Shown here: positions 26,869 to 34,685 of the stretch, piece after piece
How the letters are laid out: each line of letters starts with the position of its first letter
Position numbering within the stretch: position 1 is the first letter of the stretch
NCBI GenBank assembly: GCA_963701675.1
Contig: OY969623.1
Span: forward strand, 7,502,001 to 7,566,000
Reading direction: 5' to 3'
From: G963701675 sp963701675
Lineage (GTDB): Bacteria; Planctomycetota; Planctomycetia; Gemmatales; Gemmataceae
DNA length: 64,000 nt
Made by a program: the position numbers and the translations under genes
The notes under the pieces: model-generated
Told to the model about the DNA's origin: nothing
Database searches by the model: none
What the model saw: only the letters and a program-made list of their open reading frames with translations

Positions 26869-27375
26869 TCATCGAGATTCAGGCACGTAATTCGGAACGG
26901 TCTTCACAATGATGAGGGCTTCACGATAGAGACGTAGCTTTTCCGTCGGACTCAGCGTGGTTTGTGCAACCAGGGGATCAATCCGCTTGGTTAATTGATT
27001 GACCTCTTGATAGGTCAGAGCTTTAGCGTCTAGAGCTTTTGATAGCTCCGTTGCGAGGAGCACCGACGTCTGGACGGAAATCTGGCCGCTGTTCAAGCCG
27101 TTGTAGAGGGTTTTCGCAAGGGTGTTTGTTGTATCGGCCGACGGTTTGTTGTTTACCGAGAGTAGCTTAGTAAGGCTCCCTTGAACTTTCGCCGCGTACT
27201 GATCGGAAGCGGTCGGATTGATCGGCCGGTTTTCCAAATCGAGCTTCAATTGCTTAAGGTATTTCTTCTGTTGGGGACTGAGGCCTGGGTCGTCTGTTAT
27301 GGAATCGGGCGCCGCGAAGGTGATCCCAAGCGTTACAGCCATTGCCGCGGTCAAGGATGAAATCGAGATCAACAT
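26869..27375 (-). CDS. Secreted helical hypothetical protein
   Basis: 168 residues from ATG 27375, with a strong GGAGGT site 9 bases upstream that fixes the start. A signal peptide (MLISISSLTAAMAVTLGITFAAP) is followed by an all-helical domain rich in Leu and Gln (LSPQQKKYLKQLKLDLENRP, LKALDAKALTYQEVNQLTKRI-like helices, LSPTEKLRLYREALIIVKTV). No family recognised. It is convergent with the ECF sigma gene (3-bp gap between the stops) and may lie in the periplasm. Confidence 0.75.
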   Translation of the reverse strand: MLISISSLTAAMAVTLGITFAAPDSITDDPGLSPQQKKYLKQLKLDLENRPINPTASDQYAAKVQGSLTKLLSVNNKPSADTTNTLAKTLYNGLNSGQISVQTSVLLATELSKALDAKALTYQEVNQLTKRIDPLVAQTTLSPTEKLRLYREALIIVKTVPNYVPESR

Positions 27376-27684
27376 GTTCGAATTACCTCCGGTCCGCAGG
27401 CTCATCCCCGACTTTGAAAATATAGCACAGGCGCGCAATTCAAGTGCCTCTTGGTCAGCATCGGCTGACGGGGCTTCATAAAGGACGAAATACCGGCCGG
27501 TTCGATTCCGTTTCCCGTTGTTTCTCGTAATATCTCCGGATGAAACGTGACAACCCGCATTGTCGTTCCTAGGCGGCAAAATCGCGGGAATCCTTTTGAC
27601 TTCCCATCGTCGAATTGTTCAAATGAGACGAGAACAGGCACGCCGCTCAGGCGGCATCGGGACACGCATCGAGAGGAGGAGGTT

Positions 27685-30180
27685 GTGGTACGCCATTTCG
27701 CTTCGTCTACCCACGCGGCTACTTCTGGACGCCATCGCCACTGCCCGCGATTCGACACTCTCGAGAGCCGATTGGTTCCAGGCGAAGCCCTTTTCGGCAT
27801 GCTATCCATGTCGAGCATGCTCGGAACCGCACTCGTCACGCAGCCTCCGGGAACACTTGGAAGCGTCAGGCTCGAAATCGACGGCCAAGATCTATACGAC
27901 ATCGAGAGCACGGCAATCGTTGCCAGACAGGCGCCGTGTGAGACAACGCACACTCCGGATTCAACTGATACGCGAGATGCGGTCGCAGGACTACCGGCAA
28001 CTCGGGTGACCCCGGCACCCCTATTGCGCGGTCGCAATCGTGAGCTTCAAAGACCAGAAGTTGTAGCTTCGTCAACGGCCGTTACCGCGCCTAATTCCGT
28101 CGCCATCGTGACGCCAGCGCTTCGGGCGGCCCCAAGCCTCAGAATTGGGGCACTGATCGCTCCGGTGCAACCGAAGACCAACGTCCAACCATCGCAGCCA
28201 ACCGACTATCGGCCTGCCGTTGCGTTCGAGGCGAACGTAGGGCAAACAGACTCTCAGGTCCGATTCTTGTCGCGAAGTTCTGGGTACACGCTGTTCTTGA
28301 CGCCGAGCGAAGCGGTCATGTTGGTTGGAAATGAAACCGACAGTCATGCCGCGACGGAGTCGAGTGTCGTGCGGATGCAATACATCGGTGCAAACCCGGA
28401 TACAAAGACGGTCGGACAGAACGAATTGGCCGGCAAAGTGAACTACTATGTTGGCCAGGACCAGAGCCAATGGCGTAGCGGCGTGCCGACGTTCGGCCAG
28501 GTGACGTATCAGAACCTTTATCCCGGAATCGATCTTACGTACTACGGTAACGCCAACCGAGAGCTAGAGTACGACTTCATCGTCTCACCGGGTGTTCACA
28601 CCGACGCCATTCAGCTTAAGTTCACCGGCGCCGACGATGTTCGGATCGAGGATAACGGCGATCTCATTCTGGGTGCAGGTAATACACAACTTCGGCAACA
28701 AAAGCCATTTGCTTATCAGGAAATCGATGGCGTTCGCCGACAGGTGCCTGCGCGTTTCGACCTTTCGAGCGGCGATGTAACCACCATTCGTTTTGAAATC
28801 GGCGCCTATGACACGGGACGGCCGCTGGTCATCGATCCAGTCGTGGGCTACTCGAGCTTCCATGGCGGCAACAACACCGACTCGGCCGAGAAAGTCGCGG
28901 TGGATTCGGCCGGTAACGCCTACGTCGTTGGATTCACCAACTCAACGAATTTCCCAACGCCTAACGGTCTCCAAAAGACGAAGGTCGGCTTAATAGACGC
29001 TTTCGTATCGAAGGTGTCCGCTCAAGGAACCTTGGCGTGGTCTACATATTTGGGCGGCACCCAGAGCGACTATGCGCGGGGCGTGGCTGTGGACGCGGCG
29101 GGAACGGTTCACGTAACGGGCAACACGCGGAGCGGCTTCAACTTCCCCATACTCAATGCGTTTCAGGATCGCTATGGACGCGGCGGCTGGGATGCATTCG
29201 TAACCAAATTGAATACCGCGGGGACCTTGACCTATTCCAGTTATCTGGGAGGCACGGGTGACGACATCGGTCGAGGATTGGTCCTCGACGCCGCCGGCAA
29301 CATGTACATCACCGGAAGTACCGACTCGACCAATTTCCCGAAACTCAATGCCACGCAGGCTGCAAAGGGAGGTTTGTTAGACGCCTTTGTGACCAAGATG
29401 AAGGCAGACGGTACGGCGCTTCTGTTTTCCACCTATCTCGGCGGCGCGGAAAACGAATTCGGCAACGACATCGCCGTCGATCCGGCCGGCAATTACTATG
29501 TCACCGGCCAGACCGTGTCACCGAATTTTCCGATCGTGAACCCATTCCAGCCGCAATACGGCGGCAGTTTCTTCGATGCGTTCGCGACGAAATACAATGC
29601 CGCCGGCACCATCGCCTATTCATCGTACCTCGGCGGCAATGATATCGACCGGGGCTTCGGTGTCGCTGCAGACTCGGCAGGCAATGCGTACTACTCCGGA
29701 CAGACCGTTTCAACGAATTTTCCAACGGTCAACGCATTTCAAGGAGTGAACGGCGGGCTCACCGATGTGTACTTAACCAAGGTCGCTCCAAACGGATCGT
29801 CATTGGTTTATTCAACGTATTTGGGCGGACTGGGCTCGGACGTCAACTGGGGCGGGTTGCATGTGACGCCCAATGGAATTGTCACGATCTCCGGTGGAAC
29901 GGACTCGGCGAACTTTCCGACGGTCCAGCCGATCCAGGCAACGAAGAACACGATTCGCGACGTGTTCGTTTCCGTTTTCAATACGGCGGGTTCGGCGCTA
30001 ACCTTCTCTACGTTCCACGGGGGCAATGCCTTGGACGATTCCTATAACCTTGACGTTGATGCGAACGGCAACATCTACGTGGTCGGCGAAACCTATTCGT
30101 CCAACTTTCCGGTCGTCAATCCTTGGCAACCGAACAAGAACACCTTCACCGATGGCTTCGTGCTGAAGATCGTGCCATAG
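27685..30180 (+). CDS. SBBP (beta-propeller) repeat surface protein
   Basis: 831 residues from GTG 27685, which has AGGAGG five bases upstream; the frame is open further upstream but without a site. Residues about 20-45 contain RFDTLESRLVPGEALFG, the planctomycete surface motif. Residues about 180-390 form the conserved DUF7948-like domain (FEANVGQTDSQVRFLSRSSGYTLFL ... WRSGVPTFGQVTYQNLYPGIDLTYYGN). From about 392 there are seven SBBP units (STYLGGxxxDxxxGxAVDxAGNxYVTGxTxSxNFP). The protein is exported by inference; attachment and ligand are unknown. It is larger than its neighbours and has no partner gene. Confidence 0.87.
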   Translation: MVRHFASSTHAATSGRHRHCPRFDTLESRLVPGEALFGMLSMSSMLGTALVTQPPGTLGSVRLEIDGQDLYDIESTAIVARQAPCETTHTPDSTDTRDAVAGLPATRVTPAPLLRGRNRELQRPEVVASSTAVTAPNSVAIVTPALRAAPSLRIGALIAPVQPKTNVQPSQPTDYRPAVAFEANVGQTDSQVRFLSRSSGYTLFLTPSEAVMLVGNETDSHAATESSVVRMQYIGANPDTKTVGQNELAGKVNYYVGQDQSQWRSGVPTFGQVTYQNLYPGIDLTYYGNANRELEYDFIVSPGVHTDAIQLKFTGADDVRIEDNGDLILGAGNTQLRQQKPFAYQEIDGVRRQVPARFDLSSGDVTTIRFEIGAYDTGRPLVIDPVVGYSSFHGGNNTDSAEKVAVDSAGNAYVVGFTNSTNFPTPNGLQKTKVGLIDAFVSKVSAQGTLAWSTYLGGTQSDYARGVAVDAAGTVHVTGNTRSGFNFPILNAFQDRYGRGGWDAFVTKLNTAGTLTYSSYLGGTGDDIGRGLVLDAAGNMYITGSTDSTNFPKLNATQAAKGGLLDAFVTKMKADGTALLFSTYLGGAENEFGNDIAVDPAGNYYVTGQTVSPNFPIVNPFQPQYGGSFFDAFATKYNAAGTIAYSSYLGGNDIDRGFGVAADSAGNAYYSGQTVSTNFPTVNAFQGVNGGLTDVYLTKVAPNGSSLVYSTYLGGLGSDVNWGGLHVTPNGIVTISGGTDSANFPTVQPIQATKNTIRDVFVSVFNTAGSALTFSTFHGGNALDDSYNLDVDANGNIYVVGETYSSNFPVVNPWQPNKNTFTDGFVLKIVP

Positions 30181-30188
30181 GCGGCCAA

Positions 30189-30530
30189 TTATTCTGCCGG
30201 TTCGATGACCGCAGACATCGACCCTTTGCAGCGGGGTAAGTCTGGATCAGGGCCATAGGCATGGATTTGATTGCGCTTCAGCTCCGCGCGTTCCTTCGAT
30301 GTCGTGGCGACAATCACTCGGCCGGATGTGTCTACTTCCTTGGCCATCAAAAAAGCCATCTCCGGTGGGTGTGCGAAAAGCTCGCCCAACATTCGGATCA
30401 CGTAGTCGTAGGTGTGATCGTCGTCGTTTAGCAACACGACGTGATACGGAGGTTGGCGCTTCTTTTGTTGCTCTTCTTGTTCCTTCACGCGTCTCGATGT
30501 GCGGGGCAGCACGATCGTTTCAGTACTCAT
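30189..30530 (-). CDS. clpS: ClpS, adaptor of the ClpAP/ClpCP protease
   Basis: 113 residues: an N-terminal extension of about 28 charged residues, then PYHVVLLNDDDHTYDYVIRML (the ClpS NDD motif that binds the N-degron), MAFLMAKEVDTSGRVIVATTSKERAELKRNQIHAYG and an acidic tail. ClpS delivers N-end-rule substrates to ClpA-type unfoldases. The NDD(D/E)xT...Y pattern is kept with H in place of T-P. The clp unfoldase gene is not in the window. Confidence 0.92.
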   Translation of the reverse strand: MSTETIVLPRTSRRVKEQEEQQKKRQPPYHVVLLNDDDHTYDYVIRMLGELFAHPPEMAFLMAKEVDTSGRVIVATTSKERAELKRNQIHAYGPDPDLPRCKGSMSAVIEPAE

Positions 30531-30869
30531 GGTATGATTTTCCTTCTTGGACCGAGCGGCGATAACGTTGACACCGCACGGGCTGGCCGCTTCCCAAGAA
30601 GGAATGGTATCGCAAGTGCCCGGATAGGTTCAAGTGCCGATGTGCGACGGCGACGCCTTAGTCGATCGGCGGTGTCCCATCGGAGAAGCCCTGCAACAAT
30701 CGCTTGCGCTTTAATGCGTCGTCCGCGCTTTCGGCGCCGCGGTGCCGGCGATCCCCATCAGGATGGCGGAAGGCCCCCGTCCTGTTTTCCGCACGTTTGC
30801 GCCTGTCGCGCTGTTCTACGCCGCTTCTTGTCCGAGGCCATTTGTAAAGTCCTTACGCGAGCGGCGACT
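30531..30869. other. Gene-free stretch
   Basis: About 340 bases between clpS and the ABC ATPase gene. Both strands are open only in short Arg-rich frames without starts or sites. I see no RNA gene or repeat. Confidence 0.45.
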
Positions 30870-31826
30870 TCATGCTGCCTTGCTTTCCTCGTCACGCAGA
30901 TGTCGGCCCGTCAGGTTGACGAACACATCTTCCAAACTTGCGTGGCGCGTTACGAGGCTGGCTAACTCGAGCCCCCGGTTGCCCAGCGAACTCAACAAGG
31001 CAGGTAATGCGACGTGCACCTCCGAAACGGAAAGCTGCACGCCGTCGCCTTCTTTACGGACAGACCGGACCGACGGAAGGTTCGATAGCGTGTCGAGATT
31101 TGAGTGGTCTGGATGTGCGCCGTTGAGCGTGAACTCAATAATATGTTCGCCGCCGAGACTTCGGATAAGTTCCTGCGGCGACCCTAATGCAATCACCTTG
31201 CCATGGTCGACCACTGCCACCCGATCGCACAAGCGTTCGGCCTCATCCATGTAGTGTGTCGTGAGGAGGATGGTCCGCCCTTGCTCGCGGAACGACCGGA
31301 TAATGTCCCACAATTGCCGACGCGATTGTGGATCGAGCCCGGTGGTGGGCTCATCAAGCAATACCAACTCCGGATTGCCGACTAGCGCACATGCAACCGC
31401 AAGGCGCTGCTTCTGACCGCCCGAGAGTTTTCCTACCCACGAGCGAGCCTTTTCTTCCAGGGAAACCAAACGCAACACGGCCTCCGGATCGTTGCCGTGA
31501 CGGTAGAAGCTGCGAAACAAGGTGATCGTCTCTAGCACGGAGAGTTTTTCCGAGAGCTTGGTTTCTTGCAGCGAGATGCCCAACCGCTGTCGAATCTCGT
31601 CGTCATTCTTTTTCCATCGCAGCCCGAGAATCTCAACTTCACCGGAAGTCGGTTCAAGCAATCCTTCGATGATCTCAATCGTCGTGGTCTTGCCGGCGCC
31701 GTTCGGGCCCAAAAGCCCGAAGCACTCACCGGCCGTGACGGAAAGGTCAAGCCCGCGCACGGCATCGACCGGCGGCTTGGCTTTATACGTCTTGAACAAG
31801 TTGGAACAACGGATAGCGAGGGTCAT
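30870..31826 (-). CDS. ABC transporter ATP-binding protein (ABC-2 type)
   Basis: 318 residues. Walker A GLLGPNGAGKTTTIEII (about 37-53), Q-loop region, signature LSGGQKQRLAVACALVG, Walker B LVLLDEPTTGLD and H-loop TTHYMDEAERLCD are all intact. The last 90 residues form the DUF4162-type accessory domain common in ABC-2 exporters of drugs or lipids. No permease gene follows on either side, so its membrane partner is encoded elsewhere. The gene ends close to tRNA genes. Confidence 0.93.
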   Translation of the reverse strand: MTLAIRCSNLFKTYKAKPPVDAVRGLDLSVTAGECFGLLGPNGAGKTTTIEIIEGLLEPTSGEVEILGLRWKKNDDEIRQRLGISLQETKLSEKLSVLETITLFRSFYRHGNDPEAVLRLVSLEEKARSWVGKLSGGQKQRLAVACALVGNPELVLLDEPTTGLDPQSRRQLWDIIRSFREQGRTILLTTHYMDEAERLCDRVAVVDHGKVIALGSPQELIRSLGGEHIIEFTLNGAHPDHSNLDTLSNLPSVRSVRKEGDGVQLSVSEVHVALPALLSSLGNRGLELASLVTRHASLEDVFVNLTGRHLRDEESKAA

Positions 31827-31863
31827 TCGGAGATTATAGGAGTTGCGAGTAGACGAGAAATAT

Positions 31864-31935
31864 TGGGCCCGGCTGGATTCGAACCAGCAACCAAGGGATT
31901 ATGAGTCCCCTGCTCTGCCGTTGAGCTACGGGCCC
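31864..31935 (-). tRNA. tRNA with CAU anticodon (Ile2 or elongator Met)
   Basis: A 72-base cloverleaf on the minus strand: acceptor GGGCCCG/CGGGCCC, D-stem GCTC/GAGC, anticodon stem GGGGA/TCCCT around CTCATAA, T-stem GCTGG/CCAGC with TTCGAAT, A73, no encoded CCA. CAU is read by Met tRNAs and by lysidine-modified tRNA-Ile2. The T-arm and variable-loop sequence resembles tRNA-Ile2 of other bacteria, so I lean to Ile2. Confidence 0.93.
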
Positions 31936-32070
31936 CCGCGATATTATAAGCAGCGAAGCTTGTGGGTTACGATTCCAATCGTGACGGATGATGGGCACGA
32001 TCCGAGTCGTGCCCCACAGGCGGGCATCTTGAACGGATGTGGCGGTCGCTCTAGAATCGTGGCTGAGGAC

Positions 32071-32143
32071 GGCGGCGTAGCTCAGCGGTTAGAGCAGCGG
32101 CTTCATAAGCCGCGTGTCGGTGGTTCGATCCCACCCGCCGCTA
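32071..32143 (+). tRNA. tRNA-Met (CAU), attachment site of the integrated element
   Basis: A 73-base cloverleaf: acceptor GGCGGCG/CGCCGCT (last pair G-U), D-stem GCTC/GAGC, anticodon stem GCGGC/GCCGC around TTCATAA (CAU), T-stem GGTGG/CCACC, A73, no encoded CCA. Its 3' half from the anticodon loop is duplicated at 44901, and a degenerate copy is at 52112, as expected for a tRNA used as an integration site. The copy here is the complete gene. Elongator Met is likely but not certain. Confidence 0.93.
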
Positions 32144-32146
32144 TTT
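32102..32146 (+). repeat. attL: 45-bp direct repeat, copy in the intact tRNA gene
   Basis: Begins at the anticodon loop (TTCATAAGCC...) and runs 3 bases beyond the tRNA 3' end (...CGCCGCTATTT). It is identical over 45 bases to 44901-44945. Crossover within tRNA anticodon or T-arm sequence is typical for tyrosine integrases. Confidence 0.9.
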
Positions 32147-32213
32147 GACGAAACCCCATGCAATATAGAGACTTGCATGGGGTTTCTTTTTTTGGTTTCA
32201 GCACGGAAAATGG

Positions 32214-33380
32214 TCAGTTTTGCAGCCTAACTGTAGCCAATCCCCGCGATTCCGGTCCGTTTTGACGGAAGAAACCGTCCATTCGCTGGGCAGCAATGCG
32301 TTGCATCGACGGCAACACGTGACTGTACGTGTCGAGTGTGATTTGCACTGATGCGTGGCCTAATCGTTCGCTCACGATCTTCACGTTGACATCGGCTGCG
32401 AGCATGAGCGTTGCGGCCGTGTGGCGAAGATCGTGAAAGCGGATCATCGGCAGCTTGGCTTTTTTCTGAATTGGACGGAACACACGGCGCAAAAAATTTC
32501 CTTTGACGATCCATCCACCTTCCGGCGCGGTGAACACGGGGCCATCCGGTCGATAGTGGCCTGATGCGAGCATCGCGCGGCGATGGCCTTGCAGCGCGTC
32601 GAGTGCGAAGCGGGACAATTCGATGCGCCGCCCTTTGCCCGACTTTGGTTCCTTCAAGCGATGCTTGCCATTGATTTCTTCAAGGGACCGTTGGACAGTC
32701 AATCGACCTTTTTGAAGGTCAACATCCTGCCAAAGCAGTGCGAACAATTCGCCCTGTCGCATCCCCGTGTCGAGTGCCACGACGAACAGGGGATAGTTGC
32801 GGCTTCTGGACGCGGCCTTCAACAGCGACTGAGCCTGTCGCGCGCTGTAAACGTGCATCGGCGTTTTTCGCGGTCGCGGCTTGGCGACATCGGCCGCCGG
32901 ATTGCTCACGATCAAGCGAAGCCTCACGGCATCGCGAAGCGCCTTGCCGAGCACCATTCCCGCCATTTGCACACCCCGCGGTGTCACGCCGTCCCGTTCC
33001 AGCGCCGAATAGAATTGTTGCACGTGCATGGGCAACAGCTTCGATAGCTTCGCCCCGCCTAGGTGGGGATTGATTCGCAACCGGATAAGCTGCGAGTAGC
33101 GCAAGTGAGTTTTCGGGGCAAGCCGACTCACGCACGACTCTAACCAGCGAACTAACCATTCCTTGACGGCCAACGTCGGCGCATCGGTCAATCGCCCCGT
33201 CACAGAATCATCGTGAAGTCGGCGAAGTTTCTCTTGCACGTCACGCTTGCTCTTGCCGTAGACGATCCGACGCCTGCGCTTCCCCGTGTCGGAGTATCCA
33301 AGCGACAGCGACGCGCACCAAAGCCCGTCCTCACGCTGGAATATCGCGCCTTCACCGCGGCCGCGTCGTTTGCGTGACAT
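32214..33380 (-). CDS. int: Tyrosine-type site-specific integrase
   Basis: 388 residues. The N-terminal part has an AP2-like arm-binding region (GEGAIFQREDGLWCASLSLGY) and a SAM-like core-binding domain (about 65-165). The catalytic domain has R208 (GMRQGEL), K248 region (PKSGKGRR), H316-x-x-R319 (HDLRH), H342 (LGHAS) and Y352 (TLDTYSHV), so the full catalytic set is intact. The stop lies 67 bp from attL, the usual position for an integrase acting at a tRNA. Its start is 3 bases after the stop of the zinc-finger gene, so they share a transcript. Confidence 0.95.
   Translation of the reverse strand: MSRKRRGRGEGAIFQREDGLWCASLSLGYSDTGKRRRRIVYGKSKRDVQEKLRRLHDDSVTGRLTDAPTLAVKEWLVRWLESCVSRLAPKTHLRYSQLIRLRINPHLGGAKLSKLLPMHVQQFYSALERDGVTPRGVQMAGMVLGKALRDAVRLRLIVSNPAADVAKPRPRKTPMHVYSARQAQSLLKAASRSRNYPLFVVALDTGMRQGELFALLWQDVDLQKGRLTVQRSLEEINGKHRLKEPKSGKGRRIELSRFALDALQGHRRAMLASGHYRPDGPVFTAPEGGWIVKGNFLRRVFRPIQKKAKLPMIRFHDLRHTAATLMLAADVNVKIVSERLGHASVQITLDTYSHVLPSMQRIAAQRMDGFFRQNGPESRGLATVRLQN
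32217..32241 (+). repeat. Possible integrase arm-site repeat, left end
   Basis: A 25-base block that differs from 44761-44785 at two positions. Each block contains two TG(T/C)AGCC units 11 bases apart in the same orientation. It overlaps the last codons of the integrase gene. Confidence 0.5.
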
Positions 33381-33383
33381 CGT

Positions 33384-34145
33384 TCAGACTCCCTCATTCA
33401 CGTTCGATTTGTTTTTCCTGGATTGTCTCAGCCGCCAGTCACGTCGATAGATCGTGCGTTTACGCTTCATCGATTGATTGGAGAACCATTTCCGGCGTTG
33501 GCAAGGCTTACACGTAAGTTGTCGCTTGCGCCTTCCTTGCGGAGTGAACGCCCCAAGCACTTCACCGCACAACTGGCAGACGGCCGGACCGCTGCCGGTC
33601 AAAAGGGAATCGAAAACGAGCTGCCAGAAAATGTCTGCATCATTCGGCCAAAGGTAAACCCCCCGTGTCAACGAGCTTACCCACCATCCCGGATCAGCCG
33701 TCCAATCGACCGGCAAGCGATCCGTGAGCGGTTCTCCCTTCTCATTCAAGGGACGTGAATGTGGCCCCGGCGGAAGGTACACCGTCGGCAATTCGATGAT
33801 CTTGAATGACGTTTTGGACAATGGCGGCTGCTCCGACATTGCATCAGGACCGATCTGCACTTGTTTCTGCAAGATGCAACGTCGCATCTTGCCCAAATAC
33901 TCTGTGGCAATTCCATCGGCGTAGAAATCGTTTCGACCCCGCGGGGGTGGTTTGCGATGTAATCGCCGCCCACCGATCCGCCGCGCCAAGCTGCAAAGCG
34001 CCAATACGTTTTTTTCCCAATTCGCTGGCAATGGCCACTCACCCAACGGACCCCAAGGAAATGACGCAAGCCATTCCCTTGCACCGGCAGTGCGTGTCAA
34101 ATCATGTTCCCTGTCCCCGTGAATCACGTATTCCCAAAGGAGCAT
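33384..34145 (-). CDS. Element protein with C-terminal zinc finger and basic tail
   Basis: 253 residues from ATG 34145 (GGAG 8 bases upstream; GTG 34187 is possible). The centre has LPTVYLPPGPHSRPLNEKGEPLTDRL and VYLWPNDADIFWQLVFDSL. The C-terminal part carries CQLCGEVLGAFTPQG...LTCKPCQRRKW, a CxxC/CxxC zinc ribbon, then a very basic tail (KRKRTIYRRDWRLRQSRKNK). Nucleic-acid binding is likely. It immediately precedes the integrase gene and could help recombination or regulate it. No named family recognised. Confidence 0.7.
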   Translation of the reverse strand: MLLWEYVIHGDREHDLTRTAGAREWLASFPWGPLGEWPLPANWEKNVLALCSLARRIGGRRLHRKPPPRGRNDFYADGIATEYLGKMRRCILQKQVQIGPDAMSEQPPLSKTSFKIIELPTVYLPPGPHSRPLNEKGEPLTDRLPVDWTADPGWWVSSLTRGVYLWPNDADIFWQLVFDSLLTGSGPAVCQLCGEVLGAFTPQGRRKRQLTCKPCQRRKWFSNQSMKRKRTIYRRDWRLRQSRKNKSNVNEGV

Positions 34146-34266
34146 CGCACCGACTCCGTAGACCAAAACATCTATTGTGAAGACCACTCACAGTCATCGA
34201 CAGACTCTAACGAAAAGTGTAACCTTTGGCTGGACGTTGGCAAACACTTTTTTAAGAGGGTCGAAA

Positions 34267-34470
34267 ATGAGCGTGAAAACGGAACAACGTGACGGCTTGG
34301 CGCGGCTGTCGGAAGCAACGGAATTCTTGGGGATCAGTCGCGCCAGTCTGTACGTGTTGATGGACCGTGGCGTTTTGCCATTCACGAACGTCGGGCTGCG
34401 TTGCAGACGGATTCCCTGGCGCGCCCTTGAATCGCTGGTTGAAAAAAATCTGATCGGGGGATCACGATGA
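34267..34470 (+). CDS. AlpA/Xis-like excisionase-family regulator
   Basis: 67 residues from ATG 34267 (AAGAGGG upstream). GLARLSEATEFLGISRASLYVLMDRGVLPFTNVGLRCRRIPWRALESLV is a winged helix of the HTH_17 'excisionase family DNA-binding' type: an initial helix, the recognition helix SRASLYVLM, and the wing RRIPW. In islands and phages such proteins control excision (Xis) or activate integrase transcription (AlpA). It is divergent from the integrase transcript and overlaps the next gene by 4 bp, the first gene of the rightward operon. Confidence 0.85.
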   Translation: MSVKTEQRDGLARLSEATEFLGISRASLYVLMDRGVLPFTNVGLRCRRIPWRALESLVEKNLIGGSR

Positions 34471-34685
34471 ACACGCACTGCCTTTGGCTTCGCACGCGGA
34501 AATTCCCGCGATGGGAAACCGTCCGGGAGGGTGATCGCGCTTCGTTGTGGCGAGCAGCAGTAGGGACAGATTGGCCGAAAGGCGCTGAGTTGGTTTTGAC
34601 ACGTGCGGGCGGTGATCCCACTAAGAAAGAGGATCGTTTGGCGTGGATGTCGGACAGGCAATTGGCAAAAAGGGCGAGCCGGTGA
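34467..34685 (+). CDS. Small element protein, 72 residues
   Basis: ATGA overlap with the Xis-like gene at its start and GTGA overlap with the primase gene at its end. The two overlaps are good evidence of translation. The protein is basic with several Trp (LWLRTRKFPRWETVREGDRASLWRAAVG) and no recognised domain. It may be a primase accessory or regulator. Confidence 0.65.
   Translation: MNTHCLWLRTRKFPRWETVREGDRASLWRAAVGTDWPKGAELVLTRAGGDPTKKEDRLAWMSDRQLAKRASR

Noticed and set aside
30441..31254. Arg/Ser-rich plus-strand frames around clpS and the ABC ATPase gene
   Set aside because: They overlap genes on the minus strand in antisense, with low-complexity composition and no domain.
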